From Candidatus Contendibacter sp. (lineage in GTDB: Bacteria > Pseudomonadota > Gammaproteobacteria > Competibacterales > Competibacteraceae): a stretch of 64,000 bases of DNA. Where the stretch lies: the NCBI GenBank assembly GCA_029624675.1, contig JARSSP010000036.1:1-64000 (forward strand), written 5' to 3'. The position numbers and the translations under genes are program-made. Shown here one piece after another: positions 37,742 through 48,311 of the stretch. Under the pieces are notes generated by a model. The model saw nothing but the letters and a program-made list of their open reading frames with translations. It had not been told where the DNA came from and searched no databases. Within the stretch, counting starts at the first letter, position 1. Every line of letters begins with the position of its first letter.

Positions 37742-40369
37742 TCAGATCAGTTGACCGCGCACCCACTCCGGCACGGAACGCAGGGCATGATCCAGCTTCG
37801 TGGGATCGGTGCCGCCAGCCTGGGCCATGTCGGCGCGGCCGCCACCCTTGCCCCCAATCTGCTGGGCAACGGCATTTGCTAGATCACCTGCTTTGACCCG
37901 TTGGGTTTCGGCCGGAGTTACACCAGCCACCAATCGCACCTTGCCGTCCTCGACCGTGGCTAGCACGACGGCCGCCGCCTTGAGCTGGTCCTTGTAGCGG
38001 TCCACCGCCTCGCGCAGGGTCTTGACGTCCACACCATCTAGCCGGGCGGCCAGCACCTTGATGCTGTCCACCTGCACCGCCTGACTCAGCAAGTCGGCAC
38101 CTTGGCCGCTGGCCAACCGTCCTTTTAGCTGTTCGATTTCCTTTTCCAACTGCCGGGTTCGGTCGACGAGTTGTCGAACCTTGTCCGGGAAGTTGTCGCG
38201 GTCACCCTTGACCAGTTGCGCCACTTGCCGGGCGCGGTCCTGAAGCGAGGCCACGTAATCCAGCGCTCGTTCGCCGGTGACCGCCTCGATGCGCCGTACC
38301 CCAGCCGCCACGCCGCTCTCAGCCACGATTTTGAACAGGCCGATATCGCCGACCCGCCGGACGTGGGTGCCGCCGCACAGCTCGGTGGAGAAGTTGCCCA
38401 TGCGCAATACTCGGACCTTATCCCCATACTTCTCGCCGAACAGGGCCATCGCGCCGGTGGCGATGGCCTCTTCCGGCGCCATGATGGCGGTTTCCACCGC
38501 GACGTTGCCGCGAATCTGGGCGTTGACGATGCGCTCGATGGTTTCGAGTTGTTCGGCGCTGACGGGTTCGAAATGCGCAAAGTCGAAGCGCAGCCGCTGC
38601 GGATCCACCAGCGAGCCTTTCTGGGTGACATGCGCTCCCAATACCCGGCGCAGCGCGGCGTGCAGCAGATGCGTCGCGGAGTGATGCAGGGCAGTAGCCT
38701 GACGCTGGGCGGCGTTCACTTGCGCTGATAGCGTGGCGCCGCGCCGCAACCGACCCTGCTTCAACGCGCCGATATGGGTGAACACGCCTTCGCCCTGCTT
38801 ATGAGTATCGCGGACCTCGAACTCCAGTCCATCGGCCCGCAGCCAGCCAGTATCGCCGACCTGACCGCCGGACTCCGCATAGAAAGGAGTGTGATCGAGC
38901 ACCACCATGCCGTCGTCGCCGACGTTTAATGCCTCGACCGCCTTGCCATCGCGGAACAGCGCCACCACGGTGGCATCCTCCTCCAGTCGGTCGTAACCGT
39001 GGAACTCGGTGGAACCCGCGACGCCGAGATCGGCGGTCTGGCGCAAGCCGAACTGGCTGTGGGCGCGAGCACGCTCCCGCTGCGCTTCCATTTCCCGCTC
39101 GAAACCGGCGTTGTCCACTTGCAGGCCGCGTTCGCGGGCGATGTCAGCGGTCAAATCGACCGGGAAGCCGTAGGTGTCGTACAGCTTGAACACGGTCTCG
39201 CCGGGGATGACCGTGCCGGACAATTGAGCGATACCGTCTTCCAGCAACCGCATCCCGTGGGACAGGGTTTCGGCGAAACGCTCCTCTTCCTGCCGGATGA
39301 CGCGGGTGACCTGATCGGCGGCGGCGACCAGCTCCGGGTAAGCGCTGCCCATCTCCGCGACCAGCGGCGCGACCAGCTTGTGGAAAAAGCTGCCCTCGAC
39401 ACCCAGTTTGTGGCCGTGGCGCAAGGCACGCCGCATGATTCGGCGCAGTACGTAGCCACGCCCTTCGTTGGACGGCAGCACACCGTCGGCGATCAGGAAG
39501 GCGGTGGCGCGGATATGATCGGCGATGACGCGCAACGAACTAGAATGCAAGTCCGCCGCTCCGGTCGCCTCGGCGGTGGCCCGAATCAGATTTTGAAACA
39601 GATCGATCTCGTAGTTGCTGTGGACGCCCTGCATTACCGCCGCCAGCCGCTCCAGCCCCATGCCGGTATCCACCGAGGGTTTGGGCAACGGGGTCAGCGC
39701 GCCATCGGCGCTCCGATCAAACTGCATGAACACCAGATTCCAGATTTCGATGTAGCGGTCGCCGTCGGCGTCGGGTGTACCGGGCGGGCCACCGGCGATT
39801 TCGGGACCGTGATCGTAAAAGATTTCCGAGCAGGGACCGCAGGGACCGGTATCGCCCATCGCCCAGAAGTTGTCGCTCTCGTAGCGCTTGCCGCCAGGCT
39901 TGTCACCGATGCGGGCGATGCGCTCCTTCGGCACTCGAATTTCGTCGGCCCAGACCTGGTAAGCCTCGTCGTCGGTCTCGTACACCGTCACCCACAGCTT
40001 GTCCGCCGGCATTTTCAACACCCCGGTCAGGAATCCCCAGCCGAAATGGATCGCCTCGCGCTTGAAGTAGTCGCCGAAGCTGAAGTTGCCCAGCATCTCG
40101 AAAAACGTGTGGTGACGAGCGGTGTAGCCGACGTTTTCCAGATCGTTGTGCTTGCCGCCGGCCCGCACGCAGCGCTGCGCGGTCGCGGCGCGGTGATACG
40201 GGCGATGGTCGCGGCCGGTGAACACGTCCTTAAACTGCACCATGCCGGCGTTGGTGAACAGCAGCGTGCTGTCGTTGAGCGGGATCAGCGGGCTGCTGGC
40301 CACCACCTCGTGGCCGTGGTCACGGAAATAATCCAGGAAAAGCTTGCGAAGTTCGGCGCTGCGGGTCAT
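37742..40369 (-). CDS. alaS: Alanyl-tRNA synthetase
   Basis: An 875-residue class II synthetase, family-typical in length. N-terminal motif [18 protein letters not shown] and the class II motif 2 region [19 protein letters not shown]; editing domain with HHSATHLLH and the zinc-site CGGTHV; C-terminal C-Ala domain with a coiled coil and [15 protein letters not shown]. It sits between recX and lysC. Confidence 0.98.
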   Translation of the reverse strand: MTRSAELRKLFLDYFRDHGHEVVASSPLIPLNDSTLLFTNAGMVQFKDVFTGRDHRPYHRAATAQRCVRAGGKHNDLENVGYTARHHTFFEMLGNFSFGDYFKREAIHFGWGFLTGVLKMPADKLWVTVYETDDEAYQVWADEIRVPKERIARIGDKPGGKRYESDNFWAMGDTGPCGPCSEIFYDHGPEIAGGPPGTPDADGDRYIEIWNLVFMQFDRSADGALTPLPKPSVDTGMGLERLAAVMQGVHSNYEIDLFQNLIRATAEATGAADLHSSSLRVIADHIRATAFLIADGVLPSNEGRGYVLRRIMRRALRHGHKLGVEGSFFHKLVAPLVAEMGSAYPELVAAADQVTRVIRQEEERFAETLSHGMRLLEDGIAQLSGTVIPGETVFKLYDTYGFPVDLTADIARERGLQVDNAGFEREMEAQRERARAHSQFGLRQTADLGVAGSTEFHGYDRLEEDATVVALFRDGKAVEALNVGDDGMVVLDHTPFYAESGGQVGDTGWLRADGLEFEVRDTHKQGEGVFTHIGALKQGRLRRGATLSAQVNAAQRQATALHHSATHLLHAALRRVLGAHVTQKGSLVDPQRLRFDFAHFEPVSAEQLETIERIVNAQIRGNVAVETAIMAPEEAIATGAMALFGEKYGDKVRVLRMGNFSTELCGGTHVRRVGDIGLFKIVAESGVAAGVRRIEAVTGERALDYVASLQDRARQVAQLVKGDRDNFPDKVRQLVDRTRQLEKEIEQLKGRLASGQGADLLSQAVQVDSIKVLAARLDGVDVKTLREAVDRYKDQLKAAAVVLATVEDGKVRLVAGVTPAETQRVKAGDLANAVAQQIGGKGGGRADMAQAGGTDPTKLDHALRSVPEWVRGQLI

Positions 40370-40399
40370 GGTCGTGTTCGTTTCGGTTTTAGATTCGGG

Positions 40400-40885
40400 T
40401 CAGATCGTCTCGAACGTCTCGAACAAATACTTGATCTGGTCCAGGGTAAAGCCGTGTTGGCGCAGCACCCGGGTTTGCTGCATTCGCCCAGCGACATCGG
40501 TGGGCACAAGAGCCTTGAACCGCTTGCGGTGCAGTTCCCGCAGCTTGGGCAGCCAGAATGGATTCAGCGCGGCCAGGCTTGTGGTCACCTGCTCGTCCGG
40601 CACGCCACGCTCGCGCAGTTCGCGAGCGATCCGCAACGGTCCGTAGCCCTTGTCGGCTCGCGTACTGGCGTAAAGCTCGGCGTAGCGACCCTCGTCCAGC
40701 CAGCGTTCCTCGACCAACTGATCCAGCACCGGATCGATCTGGGTGGGCGGATAGCCGCGCTGGATCAGTTTCTGGCGCAATTCCAGCCGGGAATGCTCGC
40801 GCCGGGCCAGCAATTCCAGGGCCTTGGCGCGAACGGTTCCCGGATCGGTGGCAACGGTTTTCTCAAAGGTCCGCGTCCAGTTCAT
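40400..40885 (-). CDS. recX: Regulatory protein RecX
   Basis: A 161-residue helical modulator that binds and restrains RecA filaments. Three-helix repeats are visible: [21 protein letters not shown], the [38 protein letters not shown] core and a C-terminal repeat. The ATG lies 23 bp inside the 3' end of recA; an upstream extension of the frame is antisense-like shadow within recA. Confidence 0.93.
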   Translation of the reverse strand: MNWTRTFEKTVATDPGTVRAKALELLARREHSRLELRQKLIQRGYPPTQIDPVLDQLVEERWLDEGRYAELYASTRADKGYGPLRIARELRERGVPDEQVTTSLAALNPFWLPKLRELHRKRFKALVPTDVAGRMQQTRVLRQHGFTLDQIKYLFETFETI

Positions 40886-41942
40886 CGGCGGCGGAATCGT
40901 TGGTCTCGTCATTGCCGGTGCTACCGGGCTCGATGCCTGGCACCGCGTCGGGACGGGCCAGGAAGTGGGCGCGGATCTTGCTCTCCAGGTCGCGGGCCAA
41001 TTCGGGGTTTTCCTTGAGATAAGCGCGGGCGTTGTCCTTGCCCTGGCCGATGCGGGCACCGCCGCAACTGTACCAGGCGCCGGATTTCTCGATCAGCCCG
41101 GCCTTGACGCCGAGGTCGATGATCTCACCCAACCGGGACGCGCCCTCGCCGTAGAGAATCTCAAATTCGGCCTGTTTGAAGGGCGGAGCCAGCTTGTTTT
41201 TGACCACCTTGACCCGGGTTTCGTTGCCGATCACCTCGTCGCCCTTCTTGATGGACCCCGTTCGACGGATATCCAGCCGCACCGAAGCGTAGAACTTGAG
41301 CGCGTTGCCGCCAGTGGTCGTTTCCGGCGATCCGAACATCACGCCGATCTTCATTCGGATTTGATTGATAAAAATCACCAGGGTGTTAGAGCGTTTGATG
41401 TTGGCGGTGAGCTTGCGCAGGGCCTGACTCATCAAGCGAGCGTGCAAGCCGACGTGAGAATCGCCCATGTCGCCCTCGATTTCGGCCTTGGGTGTGAGCG
41501 CCGCGACCGAGTCGATCACCACGATGTCGACGGCGCCAGACCGCACCAGCATGTCGGCGATTTCTAGGGCCTGCTCGCCGGTGTCGGGCTGCGACACCAG
41601 CAAATCGTCCACGTTGACCCCCAGCTTGGCGGCGTAGATCGGATCGAGCGCGTGTTCAGCGTCGATGAACGCCGCACACCCTCCCTGCCGCTGAGTTTCG
41701 GCGATAACCTGCAAAGCCAGGGTAGTCTTGCCGGAGGATTCGGGGCCGTAGATTTCAGTCACGCGCCCCCGCGGCAGGCCACCGATACCCAGGGCGATAT
41801 CCAACCCTAGCGAGCCAGTGGACACGACCATCACGTCGCGGGCCACGCTGGTGTCGCCTAGTCGCATGACCGCGCCCTTGCCAAACTGGCGTTCGATCTG
41901 GGTCAGCGCCCCGGCGAGCGCCTTTTTCTTGTTGTCGTCCAT
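40863..41942 (-). CDS. recA: Recombinase RecA
   Basis: A 359-residue strand-exchange ATPase. Walker A GPESSGKT, Walker B region [13 protein letters not shown]2-region [26 protein letters not shown] and an acidic tail are all present. No E. coli-type LexA box (CTGT-N8-ACAG) is visible in the 88 bp to thpR; a GTTC-TATG-GAAC dyad near 42020 is the only palindrome there. Followed by recX. Confidence 0.98.
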   Translation of the reverse strand: MDDNKKKALAGALTQIERQFGKGAVMRLGDTSVARDVMVVSTGSLGLDIALGIGGLPRGRVTEIYGPESSGKTTLALQVIAETQRQGGCAAFIDAEHALDPIYAAKLGVNVDDLLVSQPDTGEQALEIADMLVRSGAVDIVVIDSVAALTPKAEIEGDMGDSHVGLHARLMSQALRKLTANIKRSNTLVIFINQIRMKIGVMFGSPETTTGGNALKFYASVRLDIRRTGSIKKGDEVIGNETRVKVVKNKLAPPFKQAEFEILYGEGASRLGEIIDLGVKAGLIEKSGAWYSCGGARIGQGKDNARAYLKENPELARDLESKIRAHFLARPDAVPGIEPGSTGNDETNDSAADELDADL

Positions 41943-42030
41943 TCCGCGAACCCCTCTGTGTGATGATGACCAAACCGGACGATCCCGCCGAGATCGGCGG
42001 CCAACGGCAATTGTTCCATAGAACCGGCGG

Positions 42031-42570
42031 CTAACCTAGACCCGGCCAGCGGCGCAACACTCGATAGCGGGCGCCGCCCTCTTCGTGCAACGACTCGACC
42101 AGGGCGATGTCGCGGATCAACCAGGATACCGGCGCGGCCGGCGGTTGCGCCGGGGCCGGACCGGGAAACTTGCGGGCCAGGGTCACATGAGCCTGAAACG
42201 CCCGCCGTTCGGGGGTAAAGCCACAGCCGCGCAAACGCCGATGCAGATCGGCCACCAACTCGTACAGTTCGGGTGGGGTGTGGCTGGAACCCAGCCACAG
42301 GATGCGTGGTTGCGGCCAGTAACCGTAGCGGTCCAGGGTCAGTTCCAGGGCCGGCACCGCCAAGTCCGCCAGCACGGCCTTGTACTCGGCGAGCCGGGCG
42401 GCGACGGTCGCGCCCAGAAACACCAAGGTCAGATGCAGATTGTCATCGCGCACCCGTCGTCGGCCAGCGACATTCGCCGCCAGGTCCGCCAGTTGCCGGC
42501 GTTCGGTTTCCTCCGGCCACAAGGCGAGAAAAAGCCGTTGGGGTGCGTCAGGATCGGCGGGCGAGGACAT
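42031..42570 (-). CDS. thpR: RNA 2',3'-cyclic phosphodiesterase (2'-5' RNA ligase family)
   Basis: A 179-residue member of the 2H phosphoesterase family with both H-x-T motifs: [10 protein letters not shown] and [11 protein letters not shown]. It hydrolyses 2',3'-cyclic phosphate ends and ligates tRNA halves in vitro. ATG 42570 overlaps the pncC 3' end by 23 bp; the longer open frame upstream is pncC shadow. Position between pncC and recA is common. Confidence 0.93.
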   Translation of the reverse strand: MSSPADPDAPQRLFLALWPEETERRQLADLAANVAGRRRVRDDNLHLTLVFLGATVAARLAEYKAVLADLAVPALELTLDRYGYWPQPRILWLGSSHTPPELYELVADLHRRLRGCGFTPERRAFQAHVTLARKFPGPAPAQPPAAPVSWLIRDIALVESLHEEGGARYRVLRRWPGLG

Positions 42571-43060
42571 CCAGCACCCCTTGCAGGGCAGCGACCACGG
42601 TTTCCCGGCGCACGGCGTTGCGGCCGCCCTTGAAATACCGGCGTTCGACGCGGGTTGGACTCTCCCGCGAGGCCCAGGCCAGGTAGACCGTGCCAACCGG
42701 CTTGTCCGGGCCGCCGCCATCGGGACCAGCGATGCCGCTGACCGCCACGGTGATATCGGCGCGGCTGTGCGCCAGGGCGCCGGTCGCCATTTCGGCCACG
42801 ACCTCGGCGCTGACCGCGCCATGCTCGGCAAGGGTCGCGTCCCGCACGCCCAACAGTTCACCCTTGGCGGCATTGCTGTAGGTGACGAAACCCCGGTCGA
42901 ACCAACCGGAACTACCCGGTATGTCGGTGACGGTCTTGGCGATCCAACCGCCGGTGCAGGATTCGGCGACCGCCAAGGTCCAGCCTTGCGCACGCAGGGC
43001 CACGCCCACATGAACGGCCAATTCGTAAAGATTTCGACGGGTTGGATTCGACGCGGACAA
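42548..43060 (-). CDS. pncC: Nicotinamide-nucleotide amidase (CinA C-terminal domain family)
   Basis: A 170-residue amidase that recycles nicotinamide mononucleotide to nicotinate mononucleotide. Conserved [13 protein letters not shown] carries the catalytic Ser, followed by [14 protein letters not shown] and [12 protein letters not shown] choose TTG at 43060 because AGGA stands 7 bp upstream and the length then fits the family; the frame extends to a GTG at 43117 (189 residues) with no ribosome site. Confidence 0.92.
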   Translation of the reverse strand: MSASNPTRRNLYELAVHVGVALRAQGWTLAVAESCTGGWIAKTVTDIPGSSGWFDRGFVTYSNAAKGELLGVRDATLAEHGAVSAEVVAEMATGALAHSRADITVAVSGIAGPDGGGPDKPVGTVYLAWASRESPTRVERRYFKGGRNAVRRETVVAALQGVLDVLARRS

Positions 43061-43195
43061 GGCTGTTTCCTGATGTTCTCGCGGTGTAAACAAGCCTGCG
43101 CGGGGCGGTTTCACCAAGCGATGCCAAATTCAAGATACCAGAATCGAAGGCTTCAAGCTTGAACCGGCGCGACCGCAGTGGGTTTGGCGTCTGGG

Positions 43196-44158
43196 CTATT
43201 TCAACCAGCCCTTGCGACGGAAGAACCAGAACGGCGCGACCACCGACGCGACCATGATCCCCAGCGCCAAGGGATAGCCGAGCGTCCATTTCAATTCGGG
43301 CATGAATTCGAAGTTCATGCCATAAATACTGGCGATCAGGGTCGGCGGCAGCAAGGCGACCGAGGCCACGGAGAAAATCTTGATGATCTTGTTCTGGTTG
43401 ATGTTGATGAAACCGACGGTGGCGTCCATCAGAAAGTTGATCTTCTCAAACAGAAACGAGGTGTGCCCGTCCAGCGATTCGATGTCGCGCAGGATTTGCC
43501 GGGCCTCCTCAACCTGGTCGGAGGAGAGCAGCCGCCGCCGCATCAGGAACGAGATGGCGCGGCGAGTGTCCATCAGGTTGCGACGGATCCGCCCATTCAG
43601 ATCTTCCTCGCGAGCGATGCTGGCCAGCACCTCGGCGGCGGCCTCATCGGTTAAATGGGCCTTGAGCACTCGCCCCCCGATCTCCTCCAGGTCAGCGTAG
43701 ACGCCCTCCAGTGCGTCGGCTGAATATTCGGCGTCGGTGGCGTACAGATCGAGCAGCACGTCCCGACAGTCCTCCAGATAGCCGGGCTGGTGCCGGGCGC
43801 GCATGCGTAGCAGGCGGAAAACCGGCAGGTCTTCTTCGTGCAGGCTGAACAGGATGTCCTGCTTGAGGACGAAGGCCACCGGCACGTTGCGGGACTCGTC
43901 CGCCTTGTCCAGCAGGAAGTCGGAGCGGATTTGCAGAGCGCCAGTCGCGTCCTCGAAACAGCGGGCGCTGGCCTCAATGTCGCCGAAGTCGTCCTCGTCT
44001 GGCAGGGTCAGGTTGAACAGTTCCCTGGCCAGCAAGCGTTCCTCGTCGGTCGGGTCGTCAAAGTCGATCCAGATCGGCCGGACGCGCTCAAGGTCGGTCC
44101 CATCCTCGATCTGAATCTGGCGCAGGCGACCGTTTTGCAATTCGAAAGCATTGATCAT
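43196..44158 (-). CDS. corA: Magnesium/cobalt transport protein CorA
   Basis: A 320-residue pentameric magnesium channel. A large N-terminal cytoplasmic domain is followed by two C-terminal helices with the signature [11 protein letters not shown] loop (GMN) between them and a terminal FRRKGWLK. It is transcribed divergently from mutS, whose start lies 86 bp away if TTG 44245 is used. Confidence 0.96.
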   Translation of the reverse strand: MINAFELQNGRLRQIQIEDGTDLERVRPIWIDFDDPTDEERLLARELFNLTLPDEDDFGDIEASARCFEDATGALQIRSDFLLDKADESRNVPVAFVLKQDILFSLHEEDLPVFRLLRMRARHQPGYLEDCRDVLLDLYATDAEYSADALEGVYADLEEIGGRVLKAHLTDEAAAEVLASIAREEDLNGRIRRNLMDTRRAISFLMRRRLLSSDQVEEARQILRDIESLDGHTSFLFEKINFLMDATVGFININQNKIIKIFSVASVALLPPTLIASIYGMNFEFMPELKWTLGYPLALGIMVASVVAPFWFFRRKGWLK

Positions 44159-44244
44159 GGGATTTGCGCGACGGGCGAAATGGCGCGGAAAATAGTCTTA
44201 AACCAAATTTGGGTAAAGCGAATTCTTCAAGAGGCCGATCGCGC

Positions 44245-46815
44245 TTGGACCACCTCGACCCGCACACGCCGATGATGCAGCAGTACCTGCGCATCAAGGC
44301 CGAGCATCCCGACATCCTGCTGTTCTACCGGATGGGAGATTTTTACGAGCTGTTTTACGACGACGCCCGCCGCGCCGCCGAGTTGCTCAACATCACCCTG
44401 ACCACTCGCGGCCAGTCCGCCGGCGCTCCGATTCCGATGGCCGGCGTCCCGTTCCACGCCGTGGAAAGCTATCTCGCCCGACTGGTGAAACTCGGCCTGT
44501 CGGTGGCGATCTGCGAGCAACTCGGCGATCCCGCCGCCAGCAAGGGACCAATGGAGCGGCGGGTCACCCGGATCGTCACGCCTGGCACCCTAACCGACGA
44601 GGCGCTGCTGGACGAGCGCCGCGACAACCTGCTGCTCGCCTTGCACCAGGTCAAGCAGGTCTACGGGCTGGCCCATCTGGACCTGAGCGGTGGTCGATTC
44701 ACGATCACGCAGGTTCACGGCCCAGCGGCGCTGCTCAGCGAACTGGAGCGGCTGAAACCGGCGGAACTGCTGATCGACGAGGCCGCCGACCCGCCCGAAT
44801 CCTGGCGCCAGCATTCCGGCCTGCGTCGGCAGGCGCCCTGGCATTTCGACCCCGACAGCGCCACGCGCGCCTTGTGCGCTCAGTTTGGCGTGCGCAACCT
44901 GGACGGTTTCGGCTGCGCCGACCAGCCAGTCGCAGTAGCCGCCGCCGGCTGTCTGTTGCAATACGTCAAGGACACCCAGCGCGGCGCTCTCCCCCATTTG
45001 ACCGGTCTGCGGGTCGAGCGTCATGAGGACAGCGTTATCCTGGACGCCGCCAGCCGCCGCAACTTGGAACTGGAGCACAGCCTAAGCGGTCGCCACGACC
45101 ATACCTTGATCGGCATTCTCGACCGCTGCGTGACGCCAATGGGCGGGCGATTGTTGCGTCGCTGGACCCACCGACCGTTGCGGGATCGGGCCATCATCGG
45201 CCAGCGACAAGAGTGCTTGCGGCAATTGCTGGAAAACGGCGGCTACGAGTATTTGCGCGGGTCGTTGCGCGGGACCGGCGACATGGAACGGATTCTAGCG
45301 CGGGTAGCGCTAAAATCGGCCCGGCCGCGCGACCTGGTCGTCCTGGCCGACGCCCTGGCCCGCCTACCCACCGTGCAACGGTTTCTCGGCTTGCTGGATG
45401 CGGCGCTGCCGCGCGACCTCGCCCGCCGCGCCGGGACACATCCCGAAGTTTGTGATCTCTTGGACCGGGCGATCATCGCCAATCCGCCACAGGTATTGCG
45501 CGATGGTGGGGTGATCGCTCCGGGCTACGACGCCGAACTGGATCAACTCCGGAACCTGAGCGAGCACGCCGACGACTATCTGGTGGAGTTGGAAGCGCGG
45601 GAACGCCAGCGGACCGGCATCACCAATCTCAAGGTCGGGTTCAACCGGGTGCATGGCTACTACATCGAAGTCACCCGCGCCCAGTCCCAGGCGGTCCCGG
45701 CCGATTATCTACGGCGCCAGACCCTCAAGGGCGCGGAGCGCTACATCATTCCGGAATTGCAGGAATTCGAGCATCGGGCGCTGCGCGCCCAGGAACAGGC
45801 GCTGGCGCGGGAAAAGGTGCTGTACGACGCTCTGCTGGATCGTCTGATCGCCGATTTGCCCGCGTTGCAGACTAGCGCCGCCGCCTTGGCGGAACTGGAC
45901 GTGCTGGCCAATCTCGCCGAGCGTGCCGCCGCGTTGCGCTGGAACCGGCCGGAACTGGTGGATCCACCGGGGATCGAGATCAAGGCCGGCCGTCATCCGG
46001 TGGTCGAACAGGCGCTGGAAGAAACCTTTACCCCCAACGACTTGATGCTGGAACCGGAACGGCGGCGGATGCTGATCGTCACCGGGCCGAACGCCGGCGG
46101 CAAATCCACCCTGATGCGCCAAACCGCGCTGATCGTATTGCTCGCCCACCTGGGCAGCTTCGTTCCGGCCGAGCGGGCGGTGGTCGGCCCGATCGACCGC
46201 ATCTTTACCCGCATCGGCGCGTCCGACGATCTGGCTGGCGGCCGCTCCACCTTCATGGTGGAAATGAGCGAAGCCGCCAACATCCTGCACAACGCCACCC
46301 CGCGCAGTCTGGTCCTGATCGACGAGATCGGGCGCGGCACCAGCACGTTCGACGGGCTGGCGCTGGCTTGGGCCTGCGCCGCGCATCTGGCTGGCACGGT
46401 GCGCGCTTTTACCCTGTTCGCCACTCATTACTTTGAGTTGACCCGATTGCCGGACGAACAACCCGGCATTGCCAACGTCCATCTTGACGCGGTGGAGCAC
46501 GGCGAAACCCTCGTCTTCCTGCACCGGGTCCAGGACGGGCCGGCCAGCCGCAGTTACGGCCTGCAAGTAGCGGCGCTAGCCGGCGTGCCGCCGATGGTGA
46601 TCCAGCAGGCCCGCCAGCGGTTACGCTGGCTGGAACGACAGATGCTGCGACGGGAATTACCGACGCGGCCGGCGCTGGCGACGCCGCAACTGGCGCTATT
46701 CGGCGAGTCTATGCCCCCAGTCGTTGCCGCGCTGGCGGCGTTGGATTTGGACGCGTTGACCCCGGAACAGGCGCTGATTGAACTGAAGCGGTTGAAATCG
46801 CTGAGCGACTCGTAG
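44245..46815 (+). CDS. mutS: DNA mismatch repair protein MutS
   Basis: An 856-residue mismatch sensor. The N-terminal [17 protein letters not shown] and mismatch-binding [17 protein letters not shown] (Phe-x-Glu) motifs, the clamp/lever region, and the ATPase with [16 protein letters not shown] and [16 protein letters not shown] are intact. I choose TTG 44245 ([11 protein letters not shown]) because AGAGG precedes it and it matches family length; the frame is open to 44164, almost touching corA. Confidence 0.95.
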   Translation: MDHLDPHTPMMQQYLRIKAEHPDILLFYRMGDFYELFYDDARRAAELLNITLTTRGQSAGAPIPMAGVPFHAVESYLARLVKLGLSVAICEQLGDPAASKGPMERRVTRIVTPGTLTDEALLDERRDNLLLALHQVKQVYGLAHLDLSGGRFTITQVHGPAALLSELERLKPAELLIDEAADPPESWRQHSGLRRQAPWHFDPDSATRALCAQFGVRNLDGFGCADQPVAVAAAGCLLQYVKDTQRGALPHLTGLRVERHEDSVILDAASRRNLELEHSLSGRHDHTLIGILDRCVTPMGGRLLRRWTHRPLRDRAIIGQRQECLRQLLENGGYEYLRGSLRGTGDMERILARVALKSARPRDLVVLADALARLPTVQRFLGLLDAALPRDLARRAGTHPEVCDLLDRAIIANPPQVLRDGGVIAPGYDAELDQLRNLSEHADDYLVELEARERQRTGITNLKVGFNRVHGYYIEVTRAQSQAVPADYLRRQTLKGAERYIIPELQEFEHRALRAQEQALAREKVLYDALLDRLIADLPALQTSAAALAELDVLANLAERAAALRWNRPELVDPPGIEIKAGRHPVVEQALEETFTPNDLMLEPERRRMLIVTGPNAGGKSTLMRQTALIVLLAHLGSFVPAERAVVGPIDRIFTRIGASDDLAGGRSTFMVEMSEAANILHNATPRSLVLIDEIGRGTSTFDGLALAWACAAHLAGTVRAFTLFATHYFELTRLPDEQPGIANVHLDAVEHGETLVFLHRVQDGPASRSYGLQVAALAGVPPMVIQQARQRLRWLERQMLRRELPTRPALATPQLALFGESMPPVVAALAALDLDALTPEQALIELKRLKSLSDS

Positions 46816-46899
46816 CATCGCCTGATCCGATGGCATCGAGCGAGCTGACCACACCTTTGCCGCCACGGCGCGTACCTCGGCGGCGGCGAGAACGACCGG

Positions 46900-46966
46900 C
46901 GGGCGAGCAGGGTTTGAGGCGGATTTTTGCGCGAACCTGATCGAGCAACTTGGGCTTGACATTCAT
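46900..46966 (-). pseudogene. N-terminal scrap resembling an integron-type tyrosine recombinase (intI)
   Basis: From an ATG at 46966 the minus strand reads MNVKPKLLDQVRAKIRLK, matching the opening of integron integrases and close XerC/D relatives (KLLDQVRExIRLKHYSxRTEQAY). Similarity ends after about 20 residues, and the rest of the frame is Arg-rich noise. Orientation is opposite to the downstream cassette-like gene, as expected for intI. The fragment is short, so chance similarity cannot be excluded. Confidence 0.5.
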
Positions 46967-47071
46967 GACCACTGCCACTTCCATGTTTCTCATGGCAGGT
47001 GGCTCGTTTCCGTGACGGAAAATCGCGCCTTGCCGAGGCCAGAGGTGACGCTTTCGATAAGCCCATTCGCG

Positions 47072-47150
47072 TTGTTGTCAGAATACAACTTGTTATATTT
47101 AACAACAAGTTGGTCAAGGCTTACCGTGATTATACGTCAAGATTGACGTA
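47072..47150 (+). promoter_or_regulatory. Promoter with two operator-like palindromes before the cassette gene
   Basis: TTGTTG (47072-47077) and TATATT (47094-47099) are spaced 16 bp. The -10 sits in the dyad CAACTTGTT (47086-47094) / AACAAGTTG (47104-47112). A second, perfect palindrome TACGTCAA-GA-TTGACGTA spans 47133-47150. The layout suggests tight repression, perhaps autoregulation; no regulator gene is adjacent. Confidence 0.5.
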
Positions 47151-47180
47151 AGATAAGGCGTCGTTTAGGAGGTCTACTTT

Positions 47181-47222
47181 ATGTTAGCAGTCAAAAGTCA
47201 TGAACGACGACAAACTATCTGA
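47181..47222 (+). CDS. 13-codon leader ORF overlapping the cassette gene
   Basis: The strongest ribosome site here, AGGAGGT (47168-47174), is 7 bp from ATG 47181, which opens a 13-residue peptide (MLAVKSHERRQTI) ending at 47222, beyond the ATG of the next gene (47200, different frame). It may couple translation, like the short attI ORFs that boost first-cassette expression in class 1 integrons. Alternatively a frameshift moved the original gene start out of frame. Confidence 0.45.
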   Translation: MLAVKSHERRQTI

Positions 47223-48003
47223 AGCAGTAAACAGATCGGGCTTTCCACTCCAGATTGGGTTGGAATATCTGATCAATCAAACCCGATCTTCTCATGGGTG
47301 GAAGGTTATATATTCTGAACATTCATGGAAAAACCCCACAGATGGTTGCTCAGGTTTTATCGATTTGGTTCTTGAGAATAAACATGGTACGTCCGTATTG
47401 ATTGTTGAATCAAAGCGTGTTTTGGAGACGTCCTGGGTATTTTTAATTGAAGATCAAAAACAACTAAGGCGTCGCCATGCCAAATCATGGGTAATGCGAT
47501 ACATCGATAATAAGTTTACGTATTTTGGTTCAAAAGAACTCACTCTGGAGCCTACTACACCTCAATCCCAATACTGTGTTGTTGATGGCCAAGACCCAAA
47601 AAGTAAGCCAATGCTTGAAAGGGTGGGCTCAGACGTTGTTTCATCAATGGAGGGTTTTGCAACTGAAGAAAAGGAACTTTACTTGAAGGATAGGGAGGCA
47701 TTCCGAATATATTTTGGTGTTGTCGTAACGACGGCAAAGCTAAAGGTGTGTTCGTTTGATCCTGCCAAGATTTCTACCACAGATGGAAAAATTCAAGATG
47801 CCAGTTACACAGAGGTTCTATATCTCCGTTTTCGAAAACAACTACTGTCACACTATGAGATTCCAAAGCATTATGCTGTTGGCGGTCACAGAGAAATAGC
47901 TCGTGCTAAAGAAAGCACGGTATTTGTTGTAAATGCGGAAGCATTGCCCCAATTTTTACGAGAATTCGAGGTTGATGATAATAGTCTTAGGGGCGCAGTG
48001 TGA
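47200..48003 (+). CDS. Cassette-like protein with PD-(D/E)XK-like signature
   Basis: A 267-residue protein I cannot assign to a named family. GFIDLVLEN...SVLIVESKR places Asp55 and Glu70-x-Lys72 as in PD-(D/E)XK nuclease folds, where the strand-hairpin-strand carries these residues. No membrane segment or DNA-binding motif is obvious. The gene is markedly AT-rich with different codon use from mutS and sucA, and an attC-like site begins 5 bp after its stop, so it is probably a mobile cassette. A defence or restriction-like nuclease is an inference. Its own ATG lacks a good ribosome site; the leader ORF has it. Confidence 0.75.
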   Translation: MNDDKLSEAVNRSGFPLQIGLEYLINQTRSSHGWKVIYSEHSWKNPTDGCSGFIDLVLENKHGTSVLIVESKRVLETSWVFLIEDQKQLRRRHAKSWVMRYIDNKFTYFGSKELTLEPTTPQSQYCVVDGQDPKSKPMLERVGSDVVSSMEGFATEEKELYLKDREAFRIYFGVVVTTAKLKVCSFDPAKISTTDGKIQDASYTEVLYLRFRKQLLSHYEIPKHYAVGGHREIARAKESTVFVVNAEALPQFLREFEVDDNSLRGAV

Positions 48004-48007
48004 AAAC

Positions 48008-48082
48008 TGCTAACAAATCGCTCCAGCCGACCGCTACGGTCGCTACCGCTCCCTCCGCGTCGGCTGAACTTGGTCGTTCGTC
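48008..48082 (+). other. attC-like site after the cassette gene
   Basis: TGCTAAC (48008-48014) and CAGCCGAC (48024-48031) face GTCGGCTG (48059-48066) and GTTCGTC (48076-48082) as imperfect R''/L'' and L'/R' boxes around a 27-nt spacer. The outer cores deviate from RYYYAAC and GTTRRRY. A perfect GTTRRRY (GTTGGGC) occurs at 48112-48118, which may be the real right end (111 nt). Placement 5 bp after a stop codon is classic for cassettes. Confidence 0.55.
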
Positions 48083-48102
48083 GGCGCTTCGCGCCGACGA
48101 AC
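48076..48102 (+). repeat. Perfect 11-bp palindrome beside the attC-like site
   Basis: GTTCGTCGGCG and CGCCGACGAAC flank CTTCG. The left arm includes the right core of the attC-like site, so both structures cannot form at once. The rest of the gap to 48311 is GC-rich and without recognisable genes. Confidence 0.7.
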
Positions 48103-48311
48103 GGGGCGCGAGTTGGGCCCACTTCAGGTTCTCGGCGCGAGCGCCGTCGAACCCTCGTCGGAGCGTCACCCCTTCGGGGCGACTTCGTTGTCCCGTACTC
48201 ACGTCCCCGCCGCCCACCACCGTTCGCTGGGGACTCCAAAACTCGGAGGGAAGGGCGGCGGGTCCGCTCCGTGCGGGATGACGCTCAACTCGCGCCCCGT
48301 TGGGGCTCTCC

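Larger units (their letters stand above)
46816..47199. other. Region between mutS and the cassette-like gene
   Basis: A 384-bp stretch in which GC-rich sequence turns AT-rich near 47070. It contains the minus-strand integron-integrase-like scrap (46900-46966), a promoter-like element overlapping one palindrome, a second palindrome and a leader ORF, each listed separately. The arrangement mimics an intI/attI region. Confidence 0.5.
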
